DNA of 11,313 nucleotides from JBBPYA01 sp038200385 (lineage in GTDB: Bacteria; Actinomycetota; Actinomycetes; Mycobacteriales; Geodermatophilaceae): contig JBBPYA010000219.1 in the NCBI GenBank assembly GCA_038200385.1, positions 1-11,313 on the forward strand, read 5' to 3'. Under the pieces are notes generated by a model. It was not told where the DNA came from, searched no databases, and saw only the letters and a list, made by a program, of their open reading frames with translations. The position numbers and the translations under genes are program-made. This document shows, in pieces, positions 1 through 6,937 of this stretch; position 1 is the stretch's first letter, and every line of letters starts with the position of its first letter.

Positions 1-1
1 G

Positions 2-967
2 GACGCCGCCAACCGCGTCCTGGACCTGCTCGGACCGGCCGGCCCGGACGGCATGACCGTCGCGGCCATCGAGTCCGAGACCGGGCTGCGCCGCGGCCGG
101 CTAGAGGCGCTGCTGAAGATCCTGCGGGTCGACGGCGCGGTCGATCGGTCGGGCAGCGCCTGGGCCGCGACCGGTACGCCGTGGTACTACGACGCCGCCA
201 AGTACGCCGCCGTGGTCGCGACCCGCCGCGCCGAGGCCGACCTGATGCGGGCGTACGCGGCCGGCAGCCAGTGCCTGATGCAGATCCTCACCACCGCGCT
301 GGACGACCCCGCCGCGGCCGAGTGCGGACGGTGCTCGGTCTGCACCGGCGAGCTCCCGGCTCCCGCCCAGACCCCCGAGCCAACGACGGTCGATGTCGCC
401 CGGCGCTACCTGCGGGGCCGGAACCATCCCCTGGAGCCCCGCAAACTGTGGCCTCGCGGGGTGGCCCGGCGCGGCCGGATCGCCGGCGCGGCCGAGGGCC
501 GGGCGATCGCGTACGCCGACGACCCGGCCTGGCCGGAGCTGATCTCCGAGCTCGCCGGCCCCGACGGGCCGCCCGGCGCCGAACTTCGCGACGCCCTGGT
601 CACGCTCCTCAGCCGATGGCGCCGCGACTGGCCGCAGCGCCCGGTCGCCGTCGTCCCGGTCCCGAGCCGGGCGCACCCGGTCCGGGTCCTGGGGATGGCC
701 GCCCACATCGCCGAGGTAGGGCGACTTCCCCTCGTCGAGGCGCTTCGGGTCAGTGGGCCACCCGGGCCGACCGATGTCTCCTCGACCAGACGGGTCGCCC
801 ACCTGCTCGACGCGCTCGCCCGGACCGACGAGGCCGTCCCCCCGGGACCGGTCCTGCTGGTCGACGACATAGCCCGGTCACAGTGGACCCTCACGGTGGC
901 CGCGGCCCTGCTGCACGACGGGGGAGCGGAGGTGGTGCTTCCCTTGGTCGGCCACCGCCGCCCGTAG
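2..967 (+). CDS. RecQ-family DNA helicase, C-terminal part with fused phosphoribosyltransferase-like domain (5' end outside window)
   Basis: The reading frame is open from base 2, so the helicase ATPase core lies upstream of the window and only the last ~321 residues are seen. Numbering from the internal ATG at 53, Cys74, Cys91, Cys94 and Cys97 form C-x16-C-x2-C-x2-C, the spacing of the zinc ligands in E. coli RecQ. The residues before them look like the RecQ C-terminal winged/zinc region. The last ~120 residues carry VVPVPSRAHP and VLLVDDIARSQWTLT (residues 267-281), a variant of the phosphoribosyltransferase VDD-x-TG loop as in ComF-like proteins. Such RecQ-PRT fusions are known in actinobacteria. 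The expected role is 3'-5' DNA unwinding in recombination and repair; the role of the PRT domain is unknown. The gene converges on the ppc remnant with a 44-nt gap. Family assignment is firm; full architecture is inferred. Confidence 0.85.
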   Translation, partial: DAANRVLDLLGPAGPDGMTVAAIESETGLRRGRLEALLKILRVDGAVDRSGSAWAATGTPWYYDAAKYAAVVATRRAEADLMRAYAAGSQCLMQILTTALDDPAAAECGRCSVCTGELPAPAQTPEPTTVDVARRYLRGRNHPLEPRKLWPRGVARRGRIAGAAEGRAIAYADDPAWPELISELAGPDGPPGAELRDALVTLLSRWRRDWPQRPVAVVPVPSRAHPVRVLGMAAHIAEVGRLPLVEALRVSGPPGPTDVSSTRRVAHLLDALARTDEAVPPGPVLLVDDIARSQWTLTVAAALLHDGGAEVVLPLVGHRRP

Positions 968-968
968 C

Positions 969-1007
969 GGCCGGCCCGAGTCCCGGCCTGCGTCGGAACG
1001 GCCGACG
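969..1007. terminator. Two adjacent hairpins between convergent genes (candidate bidirectional terminator)
   Basis: Two stem-loops fill the 44-nt gap between the recQ-like stop (967) and the ppc-remnant stop (1012). The first is GGCCGG (969-974) with CCGGCC (983-988) around an 8-nt loop. The second is CGTCGG (991-996) with CCGACG (1002-1007) around AACGG. There is no U-tract, which is common for actinobacterial terminators. The pairing is seen directly; terminator function is inferred from the convergent position. Confidence 0.45.
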
Positions 1008-1011
1008 AGGC

Positions 1012-2760
1012 TCAGCCGGTGTTGCGCAGCCCAGCCGCGATGCCGTTGACGGTGAGCAGCAGCGCCCGCCGCAGTTCCGGGTCCACGTCCTCGCCGCGGG
1101 ACTGCTGCTCCCGGACCCGGGCGAGCAGGTCCACCTGCAGGTAGGACAGCGCAGCCAGGTAGGTGTCCCGGACGCTGAGCGTGCGCTGGAGCACCGGCTG
1201 CCTGTCGAGCAGGTCGTCCTCGCCGGTCACCGCGAGCAACTCCGAGCGGGTCAGCTCGTACTCCGCGGTCAGCACGCCGTACAGCCGCTGCAGAGGCGGC
1301 CGCACCAGGGTGTCGACGTACAGCCCGGCGATCGTCAGGTCGGTCTTGAAGACCGTCATCTCCACGTTGCTCAGGAACGCCCGGAAGAAGTGCCACTCGG
1401 CGTGCATCTCGGCCAGGGTGTCGCCGAGGCCGTCCTCGCGGGCCGCGCGCAGCCCTGAGCCGACCCCGAACTAGCCCGGGACGATCTGCCGGGACTGGGT
1501 CCAGCCGAACACCCACGGGATCGCCCGCAACCGATCTTGAGCCAGCCCAACTGCTCGACCGGCGTGGAGGCCAGGAAGTAGTCCGGCAGGTCCGCGTCCT
1601 CGACCAGCTCCCGGTAGGCCGACTGCGCCGCGTCGCTGACCCGGTCCATCGCGGCGTCCCACCCGGCCAGCTGGTCGGGTCCCTGCCGGGACTCCCGGTG
1701 CAGCGCGGAGGCCCGCAGTACCGCGGCGACGGTCAGCTCCAGGTTCTCCCGGGCCAACTCCGGCAGCAGGTACTTGTCGGAGATGACCTCACCCTGCTCG
1801 GTGAACTTGATCTCGCCGTCCAGGACGCCCCACGGCTGGGCCAGGATCGAGTCGTACGTCGGGCCGCCCCCGCGGCGAGCACGTCGTCGGCGCCGCGGGT
1901 CATCGACACGATGTAGCTCTCGATCACCTCCGGGCCGTAGGTGTGGATCGCCTCCCGGATCGCGACGAACACGTCGAACGTCGCGGTCCCCGCCCCGTCC
2001 AGCGGGGACGGGGTCGGCGCCAGCGGTCGGCGCGAGGCGAGTTCGCCGGACAACAGCGCGAGCCGGTCGGTGCGGCGTACGTCGGCGTAGGCGGTGTCGC
2101 GCTCGCCGAGCCGGTCAGGAGGGAGCCGACGGCGTGGTGGTGGGCGTCGGCGTGCTCGCGCACGTCCATCGCGGCCAGGGTGAATCCGAACGTCGCGACC
2201 AGGCGGCGGACCCGGGCCACGCTGCCGTCGGCGATCAGCGCACCCCCGTGCTCGCGCAGCGACGAGCCGATCAGGTCGAGGTCGGCGAGCAGCTCGCCGG
2301 CGTCGCGGTAGTCCACGCCGGGCTGGTGCGCGGTGCCGTCGACGACACGGCGTTGGACGTTGCGCAGCTTCAGCCGGACGCAGCTCAGCTTCAACCGGTA
2401 CGGCTCGGCCCTCCGCGCCGGCGTCCTCGACGACCGCGGCGTCGACCGAGCTCAGCCAGCCCTCTTCATCGCTTCGTCCCCGCAGCCCGCGCACCCGGTG
2501 TACCTGCTCGGCGATGTTGGCCAGCTGGAAGTACGACGAGAACGCCCGGACCAGGTCGATCGTGACGTCCAGCGGCAGCCCGGCGAGCAGCTCACGGGCC
2601 TGTCGCTGGGCCCGCTCGGCCCGGCTGACAGCCGCGTCGCTCGCGCCCGCGCCGATCCCGTCCTTGATCGCCGACCGGATCCCCCGATCCGGCGGACGTC
2701 GGCGCGCAGCTCCGCGTCGTCACCACCGGCCGCCTCCACCGACAGGTCCACCCGGCTCAC
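1012..2760 (-). pseudogene. ppc: Phosphoenolpyruvate carboxylase, degenerate (frameshifts, two large deletions, one nonsense codon)
   Basis: Intact PEPC carboxylates phosphoenolpyruvate to oxaloacetate and is ~900 residues; this remnant would encode ~580. It starts at GTG 2760, overlapping the upstream ligase stop as GTGA. In order it keeps ELRADVRRIGG; then, shifted near 2690-2671, the stretch AFSSYFQLANIAEQVHRVR to ~2420; then a jump to EPYRLK and AAMDVREHADAH, losing ~300 residues with the HPTEA and GGDRDGNP motifs. A single lost G near 2117 shifts frame again, to RPLAP and PEVIESYIVSMTRGADDVLAA. Near 1875 it jumps to RGGGPTYDSILAQPWG, losing ~120-130 residues including the GYSDSNKDAG region. 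Near 1527 a further gap removes ~15 residues before LRAIPWVFGWTQSRQIVPG. TAG at 1473-1471 then replaces the usual Trp. The last ~150 codons, to LLTVNGIAAGLRNTG, are clean. Identification is firm; exact deletion sizes are estimates from family knowledge. Confidence 0.93.
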
Positions 2761-3857
2761 GTCGGCACGGTCCGGTCCGCGGCGTCCAGCGCGACGTCGC
2801 CGAGATTCTCGCGGCAGGTGTACGCCGCCCGCTGCGCGGCCGCCCCCGTGCCCCGGCCCTTCAGCTGTCCGAGCAGGTCGTCCACCACGGCCAGGTCACC
2901 GGCGTCCTCGAGGGAGTCCCGGACGTGCGAGCGCAGCCGGTCGATGGCGGTCCACGCCGCCACGGCGGCACCGGTCAGCGGGTCGACCAGCTCGTCGGTG
3001 ATCCCGGACCGGCCGGCCCGCCACATCGCGAGCCGGAGCACCTCGGTGCGGACCGGCTGCGGCGGCCGGTCCGCCGCCCAGTCCCGGGCCGCGGTGTCGA
3101 CCAGCGCGCGGGCGAGCGCAGAAAGGAGTACCGCGTCGTCGGCGTAGAGGCACACATCGGCGACCCGGAGTTCCAGGGTCGGCAGGCCCCGCCCGAGCCG
3201 CGCGTCGAAGTAGGCCATCCCGTCGTCGAGCAGCGCCCCGGTCGCCAGCGCTGCATCCAGCGCCTGCCGGTACGCCCGCTCGGAGCCGAAGACCTCCGTC
3301 GGGCCCGCGACCGGCCAGCGGGCCCAGACCTGGGAGCGGTAGCTGTCGTGGCCGGTGTCCTGGCCGTGCCAGTACGGCGAGTTCGTGCTCAGCGCCAGCA
3401 GAATCGGCAGCCAGGGACGGACCCGGTCCAGGGCGCCGACGGCCTCCGCCGGGGATGCCGTCTCCACGTGGACGTGCATCCCGCAGGCCAGCTGCTCGGC
3501 GGCCACCACGCCGTACAGCCGCATCATCTGCTCGTACCGCGGGTCGGGGGTGATCGTGGGATCGGCCGGTACCGGGCTCGTCGCGAGCGCCGCCAACCGG
3601 TGCCCGGTCGACTGCGCCGAGCGGCCGGCATCCGAACGCAGCCGTCGGATCTCGGCCCGCAGCTCCGCCAGCGAGTGCACCGGCGCGGTCCCGGTCTCCA
3701 CCTGCTCCCGGGTCAGCTCCTGGTCGACGTTCCGCTCCGCCGCGCCGGCAGCGGGCGGCGTACGGCGGAGCACCTGGCCGGCGACCCCGGCCGGTGCACC
3801 GGTCGCACCGTCGACCAGGAGGAACTCCTCCTCGACCCCCACCCGGCGCGCCGTCAC
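2757..3857 (-). CDS. Carboxylate-amine ligase, glutamate-cysteine ligase family 2 (YbdK type)
   Basis: This 366-residue protein has the usual length and layout of the GCS2/YbdK family of ATP-dependent carboxylate-amine ligases. Seen motifs are GVEEEFLLVD (7-16), CGMHVHVE (125-132), ALSTNSPYW (155-163) and the strand region YFDARLGRGLPTLELRVAD (216-234). Family members have weak glutamate-cysteine ligase activity in vitro, but their physiological substrate is usually unknown, so no glutathione or mycothiol role is claimed. The start is GTG 3857; the frame stays open upstream without a better start codon, and GTG at 3842 (before GVEEEF) is an alternative. No strong ribosome binding site is visible. 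It lies 37 nt after uppP on the same strand, and its TGA overlaps the ppc GTG by four bases, indicating past translational coupling. Family is firm, substrate unknown. Confidence 0.88.
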   Translation of the reverse strand: MTARRVGVEEEFLLVDGATGAPAGVAGQVLRRTPPAAGAAERNVDQELTREQVETGTAPVHSLAELRAEIRRLRSDAGRSAQSTGHRLAALATSPVPADPTITPDPRYEQMMRLYGVVAAEQLACGMHVHVETASPAEAVGALDRVRPWLPILLALSTNSPYWHGQDTGHDSYRSQVWARWPVAGPTEVFGSERAYRQALDAALATGALLDDGMAYFDARLGRGLPTLELRVADVCLYADDAVLLSALARALVDTAARDWAADRPPQPVRTEVLRLAMWRAGRSGITDELVDPLTGAAVAAWTAIDRLRSHVRDSLEDAGDLAVVDDLLGQLKGRGTGAAAQRAAYTCRENLGDVALDAADRTVPT

Positions 3858-3894
3858 CCGCCCAGTCTGCCGACCCGGTGGCCGGCGGCGGCGC

Positions 3895-4908
3895 TCAGGA
3901 GAACCGGACGATGCAGATGACGCCGGCGACGAGGCAGTAGATCGCGAACGGGGTGAGGGTCCGGGTCTCGAAGTAGCGGGTCAGAAAGCGCACCGAGAGG
4001 TACGCCGCGACCCCGGCGACGAGGGCGCCGACGACGACCTGGCCCCCGATGCCGGCACCCGCGGGTCCGGCCAGCGACGGCAGCTTGAGGACACCGGCGG
4101 CGAGGATCACCGGGGTGGCGAGCAGAAAGGAGAATCGGGCGGCGTCCCGGTGGGACAGCCCGCGGGCCAGGCCACCGACCATGGCGATCCCCGACCGGCT
4201 GATCCCCGCGAACAGGGCAAGGGTCTGGAACAGCCCGATGATGCCCGCCTCCCGGTAGTGCAGGGTGGCCAGCTGGCGGGTTCGTCCCGCCACCACATCC
4301 GGGGAGATCGCCCGGTGCCGGCCCTCCACGTCGGCGCCGTCCGCCGCCACCCCGTCCGGTGCAGCTCGATTCGGGACCGCTTGCTCGACGGATGTCCGCT
4401 GCGCCGCGCCGGCCTCGTCGGACGGGGCGTTGCGGCGCAGCCGCTCACCGGCGAGCAGGATGACGCCGTTGACGGTGAGGAAGATCGCCGCGGCCAGCGG
4501 CTTGGCGAAGATCGTGCGGAACGTGTGCTCCAGCGCCAGTCCGGTGACGCCGACCGGGATGGTGGCGACGACGATCAGCCAGGCCAGCCGCTCGTCGGAG
4601 TCCCTCGTCACCAGCCGGCGGGCGGCCACGCTGGGCCCGAGGGTGCGGAAGAATGCGCGGATGATGCGGGCCCAGTCGGCCCGGAAGAAGATCAGCAGCG
4701 CCACCGCGGTGGCCACGTGCAGCGCGACGATGAAGGCGAGGTACGGGCTGGTCTCGCTCGTCGTCGTGGAGGACTCGGTGACCAGGTGCTCCCAGCTACC
4801 CCCGATGAACGCCGGCACGAGCACGGAGTGCCCGAGGCTGGACACCGGGACGAGCTCGGTGACCCCCTGCAGCAGGCCGATGACGACGGCCTGGAAATAG
4901 CTGAGCAT
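3895..4908 (-). CDS. uppP: Undecaprenyl-diphosphatase (UppP/BacA family)
   Basis: This integral membrane phosphatase converts undecaprenyl pyrophosphate to undecaprenyl phosphate, recycling the lipid carrier of peptidoglycan synthesis; extra copies can give bacitracin resistance. The signature is QGVTELVPVSSLGH (14-27), with Glu18 at the catalytic acidic position, and GISRSG (235-240), whose Arg238 is the conserved arginine. Hydrophobic segments cover roughly 52-75, 107-126, 136-153, 222-247, 258-275 and 287-331. At 337 residues it is longer than the ~270 typical of the family, because of a charged, Ala/Asp-rich insertion at about 157-218. PVSSLGH rather than PISSSGH suggests an actinobacterial subfamily. 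ATG 4908 is preceded by AGGAAG at good spacing, just after the dedA stop 15 nt upstream, so the two are an operon. Function is well supported by motifs. Confidence 0.92.
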   Translation of the reverse strand: MLSYFQAVVIGLLQGVTELVPVSSLGHSVLVPAFIGGSWEHLVTESSTTTSETSPYLAFIVALHVATAVALLIFFRADWARIIRAFFRTLGPSVAARRLVTRDSDERLAWLIVVATIPVGVTGLALEHTFRTIFAKPLAAAIFLTVNGVILLAGERLRRNAPSDEAGAAQRTSVEQAVPNRAAPDGVAADGADVEGRHRAISPDVVAGRTRQLATLHYREAGIIGLFQTLALFAGISRSGIAMVGGLARGLSHRDAARFSFLLATPVILAAGVLKLPSLAGPAGAGIGGQVVVGALVAGVAAYLSVRFLTRYFETRTLTPFAIYCLVAGVICIVRFS

Positions 4909-4923
4909 GGCTACCGCTTCCTG

Positions 4924-5541
4924 TCAGCCGACGCGTTCGCGGCGTCGGCGGCGGATCACGAACACGATGACGGCCACGACGATCAGGGCGAGGATCGCCT
5001 CGCTGGCCCAGCCGGCGGCCTGGGCGACCTTCTGGTAGCTGGCGCCGGCCACGTACCCGAGCAGGGTGAAGCCCAGCCCCCAGACCAGGCCGCCCGCGGC
5101 GTTGAAGGTGAGGAACCGGGGGTAAGGCATCCCCGCGGTACCGGCCAGCCCGGGCATGACCGCCCGCAGGAACGCGGTGAACCGGGCCAGGAACACGGCT
5201 TTGCCGCCGTTGTCACGTAGCGTCTGCTGGCCCTTGTCCAAACCCTTGCGGCGACGGGCGAACAGCCGGCTGGCCAGCAGCCGGGTCCCGAACCGGCGGC
5301 CGACCTCGTACCCGACGCTGTCGCCGGTGATCGCCGCGAGCACGGCGACGCTGGCGATGATCGGCAGCGACACCTGGTGCTGGTAGGCCAACACGCCCCC
5401 GAGCAGGACTGCGGTCTCCCCCGGCAGCACGAAACCGACGAACAGCGCGGCCTCGGCGAAGGCCAGCCCACCGACCAGGCCGTACGCCGGGAGGCCGTGC
5501 AGGCCGAGGATGCTGTCGACGACGGAGGTCAGGACTCCCAC
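4924..5541 (-). CDS. DedA-family (VTT domain) membrane protein
   Basis: A DedA-family integral membrane protein. Numbered from GTG 5550, it shows FVLPGETAVLLGG (40-52), GDSVGYEVGRRFG (77-89) and ARFTAFLRAVMPGLAG (122-137), the family's conserved Glu, Gly-Asp and Arg/Pro-Gly sites. Hydrophobic segments fall at ~24-52, 61-78, 148-170 and 183-199, followed by a basic tail. Some DedA proteins (UptA, PopT) translocate undecaprenyl phosphate across the membrane, and others are linked to proton-motive force and antibiotic tolerance. Being first in an operon with uppP favours the lipid-carrier role, but that is inference. GTG 5541 is preferred over GTG 5550: GGGAGGTGG (5555-5547) lies at proper distance from 5541 but abuts and overlaps 5550. 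That start gives 205 residues. The gene lies directly downstream of the twin BlaI-type operators. Confidence 0.88.
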   Translation of the reverse strand: MGVLTSVVDSILGLHGLPAYGLVGGLAFAEAALFVGFVLPGETAVLLGGVLAYQHQVSLPIIASVAVLAAITGDSVGYEVGRRFGTRLLASRLFARRRKGLDKGQQTLRDNGGKAVFLARFTAFLRAVMPGLAGTAGMPYPRFLTFNAAGGLVWGLGFTLLGYVAGASYQKVAQAAGWASEAILALIVVAVIVFVIRRRRRERVG

Positions 5542-5561
5542 TCGTGCCACCTCCCGGTCAG

Positions 5562-5581
5562 CTCCTACGCAACTGTAGGAG
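5562..5581. promoter_or_regulatory. BlaI/MecI-type operator, copy 1
   Basis: Perfect inverted repeat CTCCTAC (5562-5568), spacer GCAACT, GTAGGAG (5575-5581). The inner CTAC...GTAG dyad resembles TACTACA/TGTAGTA-type operators of BlaI-family repressors, and the blaI-like gene begins 61 bp away. It lies between the divergent dedA and blaI-like starts, nearer dedA. The palindrome is directly visible; binding by the neighbouring repressor is inferred. Confidence 0.8.
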
Positions 5582-5585
5582 GATA
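5580..5585 (-). promoter_or_regulatory. Candidate -10 box of the leftward dedA-uppP promoter
   Basis: On the minus strand 5585-5580 reads TATCCT, a fair actinobacterial -10 (TAnnnT), and lies exactly between the two operator palindromes. No convincing -35 is seen. Transcription would start near 5573, giving a leader of ~30 nt before GTG 5541. Repressor on either palindrome would block it. This rests on position and a weak match. Confidence 0.3.
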
Positions 5586-5586
5586 G

Positions 5587-5606
5587 CTCCTACGGTACTG
5601 TAGGAG
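5587..5606. promoter_or_regulatory. BlaI/MecI-type operator, copy 2
   Basis: Perfect inverted repeat CTCCTAC (5587-5593), spacer GGTACT, GTAGGAG (5600-5606), 25 bp centre-to-centre from copy 1. The copies share both 7-bp arms and the last three spacer bases (ACT), so they are also direct repeats. It ends 36 bp before the blaI-like ATG, as expected for autoregulation. Confidence 0.8.
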
Positions 5607-5642
5607 TAACAATCGGCAACCAGGAGGGTCGGGAGCGACGGC

Positions 5643-6017
5643 ATGGGCAGACGGCGGGCCTCGGGCAGCCTGGAGTCGGAGGTGCTGGCGTCCCTCTGGG
5701 CCGCCGACGAGCCGATGACGGCCGGCGAGGTGGCCGACGCGCTCGGGGCCGGGCTGGCCTACAACACCGTCCAAACGATCCTTTCCCGGTTGCACGCCAA
5801 GGGGGCCGTGCACCGCGAGCAGCACGGCCGCGCGCACTCCTACACGCCGGTCCTGGACGAGGCGGGGCTGGCCGCGCACCGGATGCGGGCGATGCTCGAC
5901 CGCGGCGGGGACCATGCCGCCGTGCTGAATCGCTTCCTCGGCACGCTGTCCGCCGAGGAGGAGTCCACCCTGGCCGGGCTGCTCCGCCGGGAGCATCGGA
6001 CCGGAGCGGGCGGATGA
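5643..6017 (+). CDS. BlaI/MecI/CopY-family transcriptional repressor
   Basis: A 124-residue protein, the normal length for BlaI/MecI repressors. The N-terminal winged helix-turn-helix spans about 9-68: LESEVLASLWA is the first helix, MTAGEVADAL the second, YNTVQTILSRLHAKG (40-54) the recognition helix, and VHREQHGRAHSYTPV the wing. The C-terminal part (75-115, with AAVLNRFLGTLSAEE) matches the family's dimerisation helices. In the family the dimer binds operator palindromes and is released when a partner M56 protease triggers its cleavage. ATG 5643 has GGGAG (5631-5635) seven bases upstream. The stop overlaps the M56 gene as ATGA, indicating coupled translation. The twin palindromes just upstream suggest it represses itself and the divergent dedA-uppP genes. 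Symbol is left blank because no beta-lactamase is seen here. Confidence 0.93.
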   Translation: MGRRRASGSLESEVLASLWAADEPMTAGEVADALGAGLAYNTVQTILSRLHAKGAVHREQHGRAHSYTPVLDEAGLAAHRMRAMLDRGGDHAAVLNRFLGTLSAEEESTLAGLLRREHRTGAGG

Positions 6018-6937
6018 ACCTGTCGGTGTACGTGCCGCTGCTGCTCACCGCCGCGTTCGGGCTCGTCGCGCCGGGTGCCGCCCGCCGGCTGCCGCCGGCG
6101 GTGGCCACCTGGCTGCTGGGTGTGGGCGGTCTGCTCGCCGCGACGGCGTCGGCGGCGGCCCTGACCCTGCTCGGGATGACCCTCGTCGGGCAGAGCCCCC
6201 TGCTGGCCGCCGAAGGGCACTGGTCCCACACCGCGCTACGCCACGCCGACCCCGTCTCGTTGCCGCTGGCGGCTGCCGCGCTGGCCGTGCTCGCAGTGCT
6301 CACCGGTCGGGTGCTCGTCGCCGGCGTACGACGGGCGACGGCGTTACGCGACGCCTTTACGCTCGCTGCCGGTCTGCCCACCTCCGGAGGCGAGCTGGCC
6401 GTGCTCGACGACCCCCGCGAAATGGCGTACGCCGTCCCCGGCCGGCCGGGTCGGATCGCGGTGTCCGCCGCGCTGCTGCGCCGCCTGGATGCCGCCGAAC
6501 GCCGGGCCCTGCTAGCCCACGAACGCTCGCACCTGGTCCACCACCACCACGTGCACCAGAGCCTCGCGGTGCTGGCCGCCGCGACCAATCCGCTGCTGTG
6601 CCGGCTCCCCGATGCCGTCGCTCTGTCCACGGAACGCTGGGCTGACGAGGACGCGGCCGGCACTGGCCGCCGCGGGACGGTGGCGACCCTGCTGACCCGG
6701 ACGGCCGCCGCGGCCGGTGTCCAGGCCCGCCCAAGCGTCGTGCTCGCCGCGGCGCTCACCCACGTGACCGCCCGGGTGGCGGCCCTGCACGCGCCGGCAC
6801 CCCGGCTCGCGGTGTGGCGGGTCGTCGTGCTGCTCGGCCTGCTCGCCGCGAGCGCCGCGGCGTTGCTGAACGCCGCGAACGAGCTGGAGCGGGTCTTCGA
6901 GTTCGCCCAGTCCGCCTACCTCCTCGGAGGGCGCTGA
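6014..6937 (+). CDS. M56-family (BlaR1-like) membrane metallopeptidase
   Basis: A 307-residue polytopic membrane protease of family M56. The zinc motif HExxH is HERSH (169-173), within LLAHERSHLVHHHHVHQ, and ERWADEDAA (207-215) provides the conserved downstream Glu. Hydrophobic segments lie at about 6-22, 31-58, 83-104, 183-195 and 265-290. In BlaR1/MecR1 this domain relays a signal leading to repressor cleavage. Here only ~17 residues follow the last hydrophobic segment, so the extracellular penicillin-binding sensor of staphylococcal BlaR1 is absent, as in short mycobacterial relatives such as Rv1845c. What it senses is unknown. The gene overlaps the blaI-like gene by ATGA, so the two are made together. 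Six histidines within 13 residues from His169 plus another at 181 are unusual. Family and partnership are well supported; the inducing signal is not visible. Confidence 0.9.
   Translation: MNLSVYVPLLLTAAFGLVAPGAARRLPPAVATWLLGVGGLLAATASAAALTLLGMTLVGQSPLLAAEGHWSHTALRHADPVSLPLAAAALAVLAVLTGRVLVAGVRRATALRDAFTLAAGLPTSGGELAVLDDPREMAYAVPGRPGRIAVSAALLRRLDAAERRALLAHERSHLVHHHHVHQSLAVLAAATNPLLCRLPDAVALSTERWADEDAAGTGRRGTVATLLTRTAAAAGVQARPSVVLAAALTHVTARVAALHAPAPRLAVWRVVVLLGLLAASAAALLNAANELERVFEFAQSAYLLGGR

Noticed and set aside
181..1458. Open frame of 425 codons on the + strand across the recQ end and ppc end
   Set aside because: It overlaps the RecQ-like gene in another frame and runs antisense through conserved PEPC sequence; its product is Arg/Pro/Gly-rich with no domain.
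1012..2760. Programmed frameshifting or a split multi-subunit PEPC as explanation for the pieces
   Set aside because: Whole catalytic blocks (HPTEA, GGDRDGNP, SDSNKDAG) are missing and a TAG interrupts conserved sequence; frameshifting cannot restore these.
3355..5220. Long open frame of 621 codons on the + strand, antisense to uppP, dedA and the ligase
   Set aside because: It is opposite three genes with clear family motifs, and its product is low-complexity Asp/Gly/Arg/Gln-rich. Long antisense frames are expected at this GC content.
5643..6937. A classical blaR1-blaI beta-lactamase locus
   Set aside because: No beta-lactamase gene is present in the window and the M56 protein lacks the penicillin-binding sensor, so only the regulatory pair is claimed.
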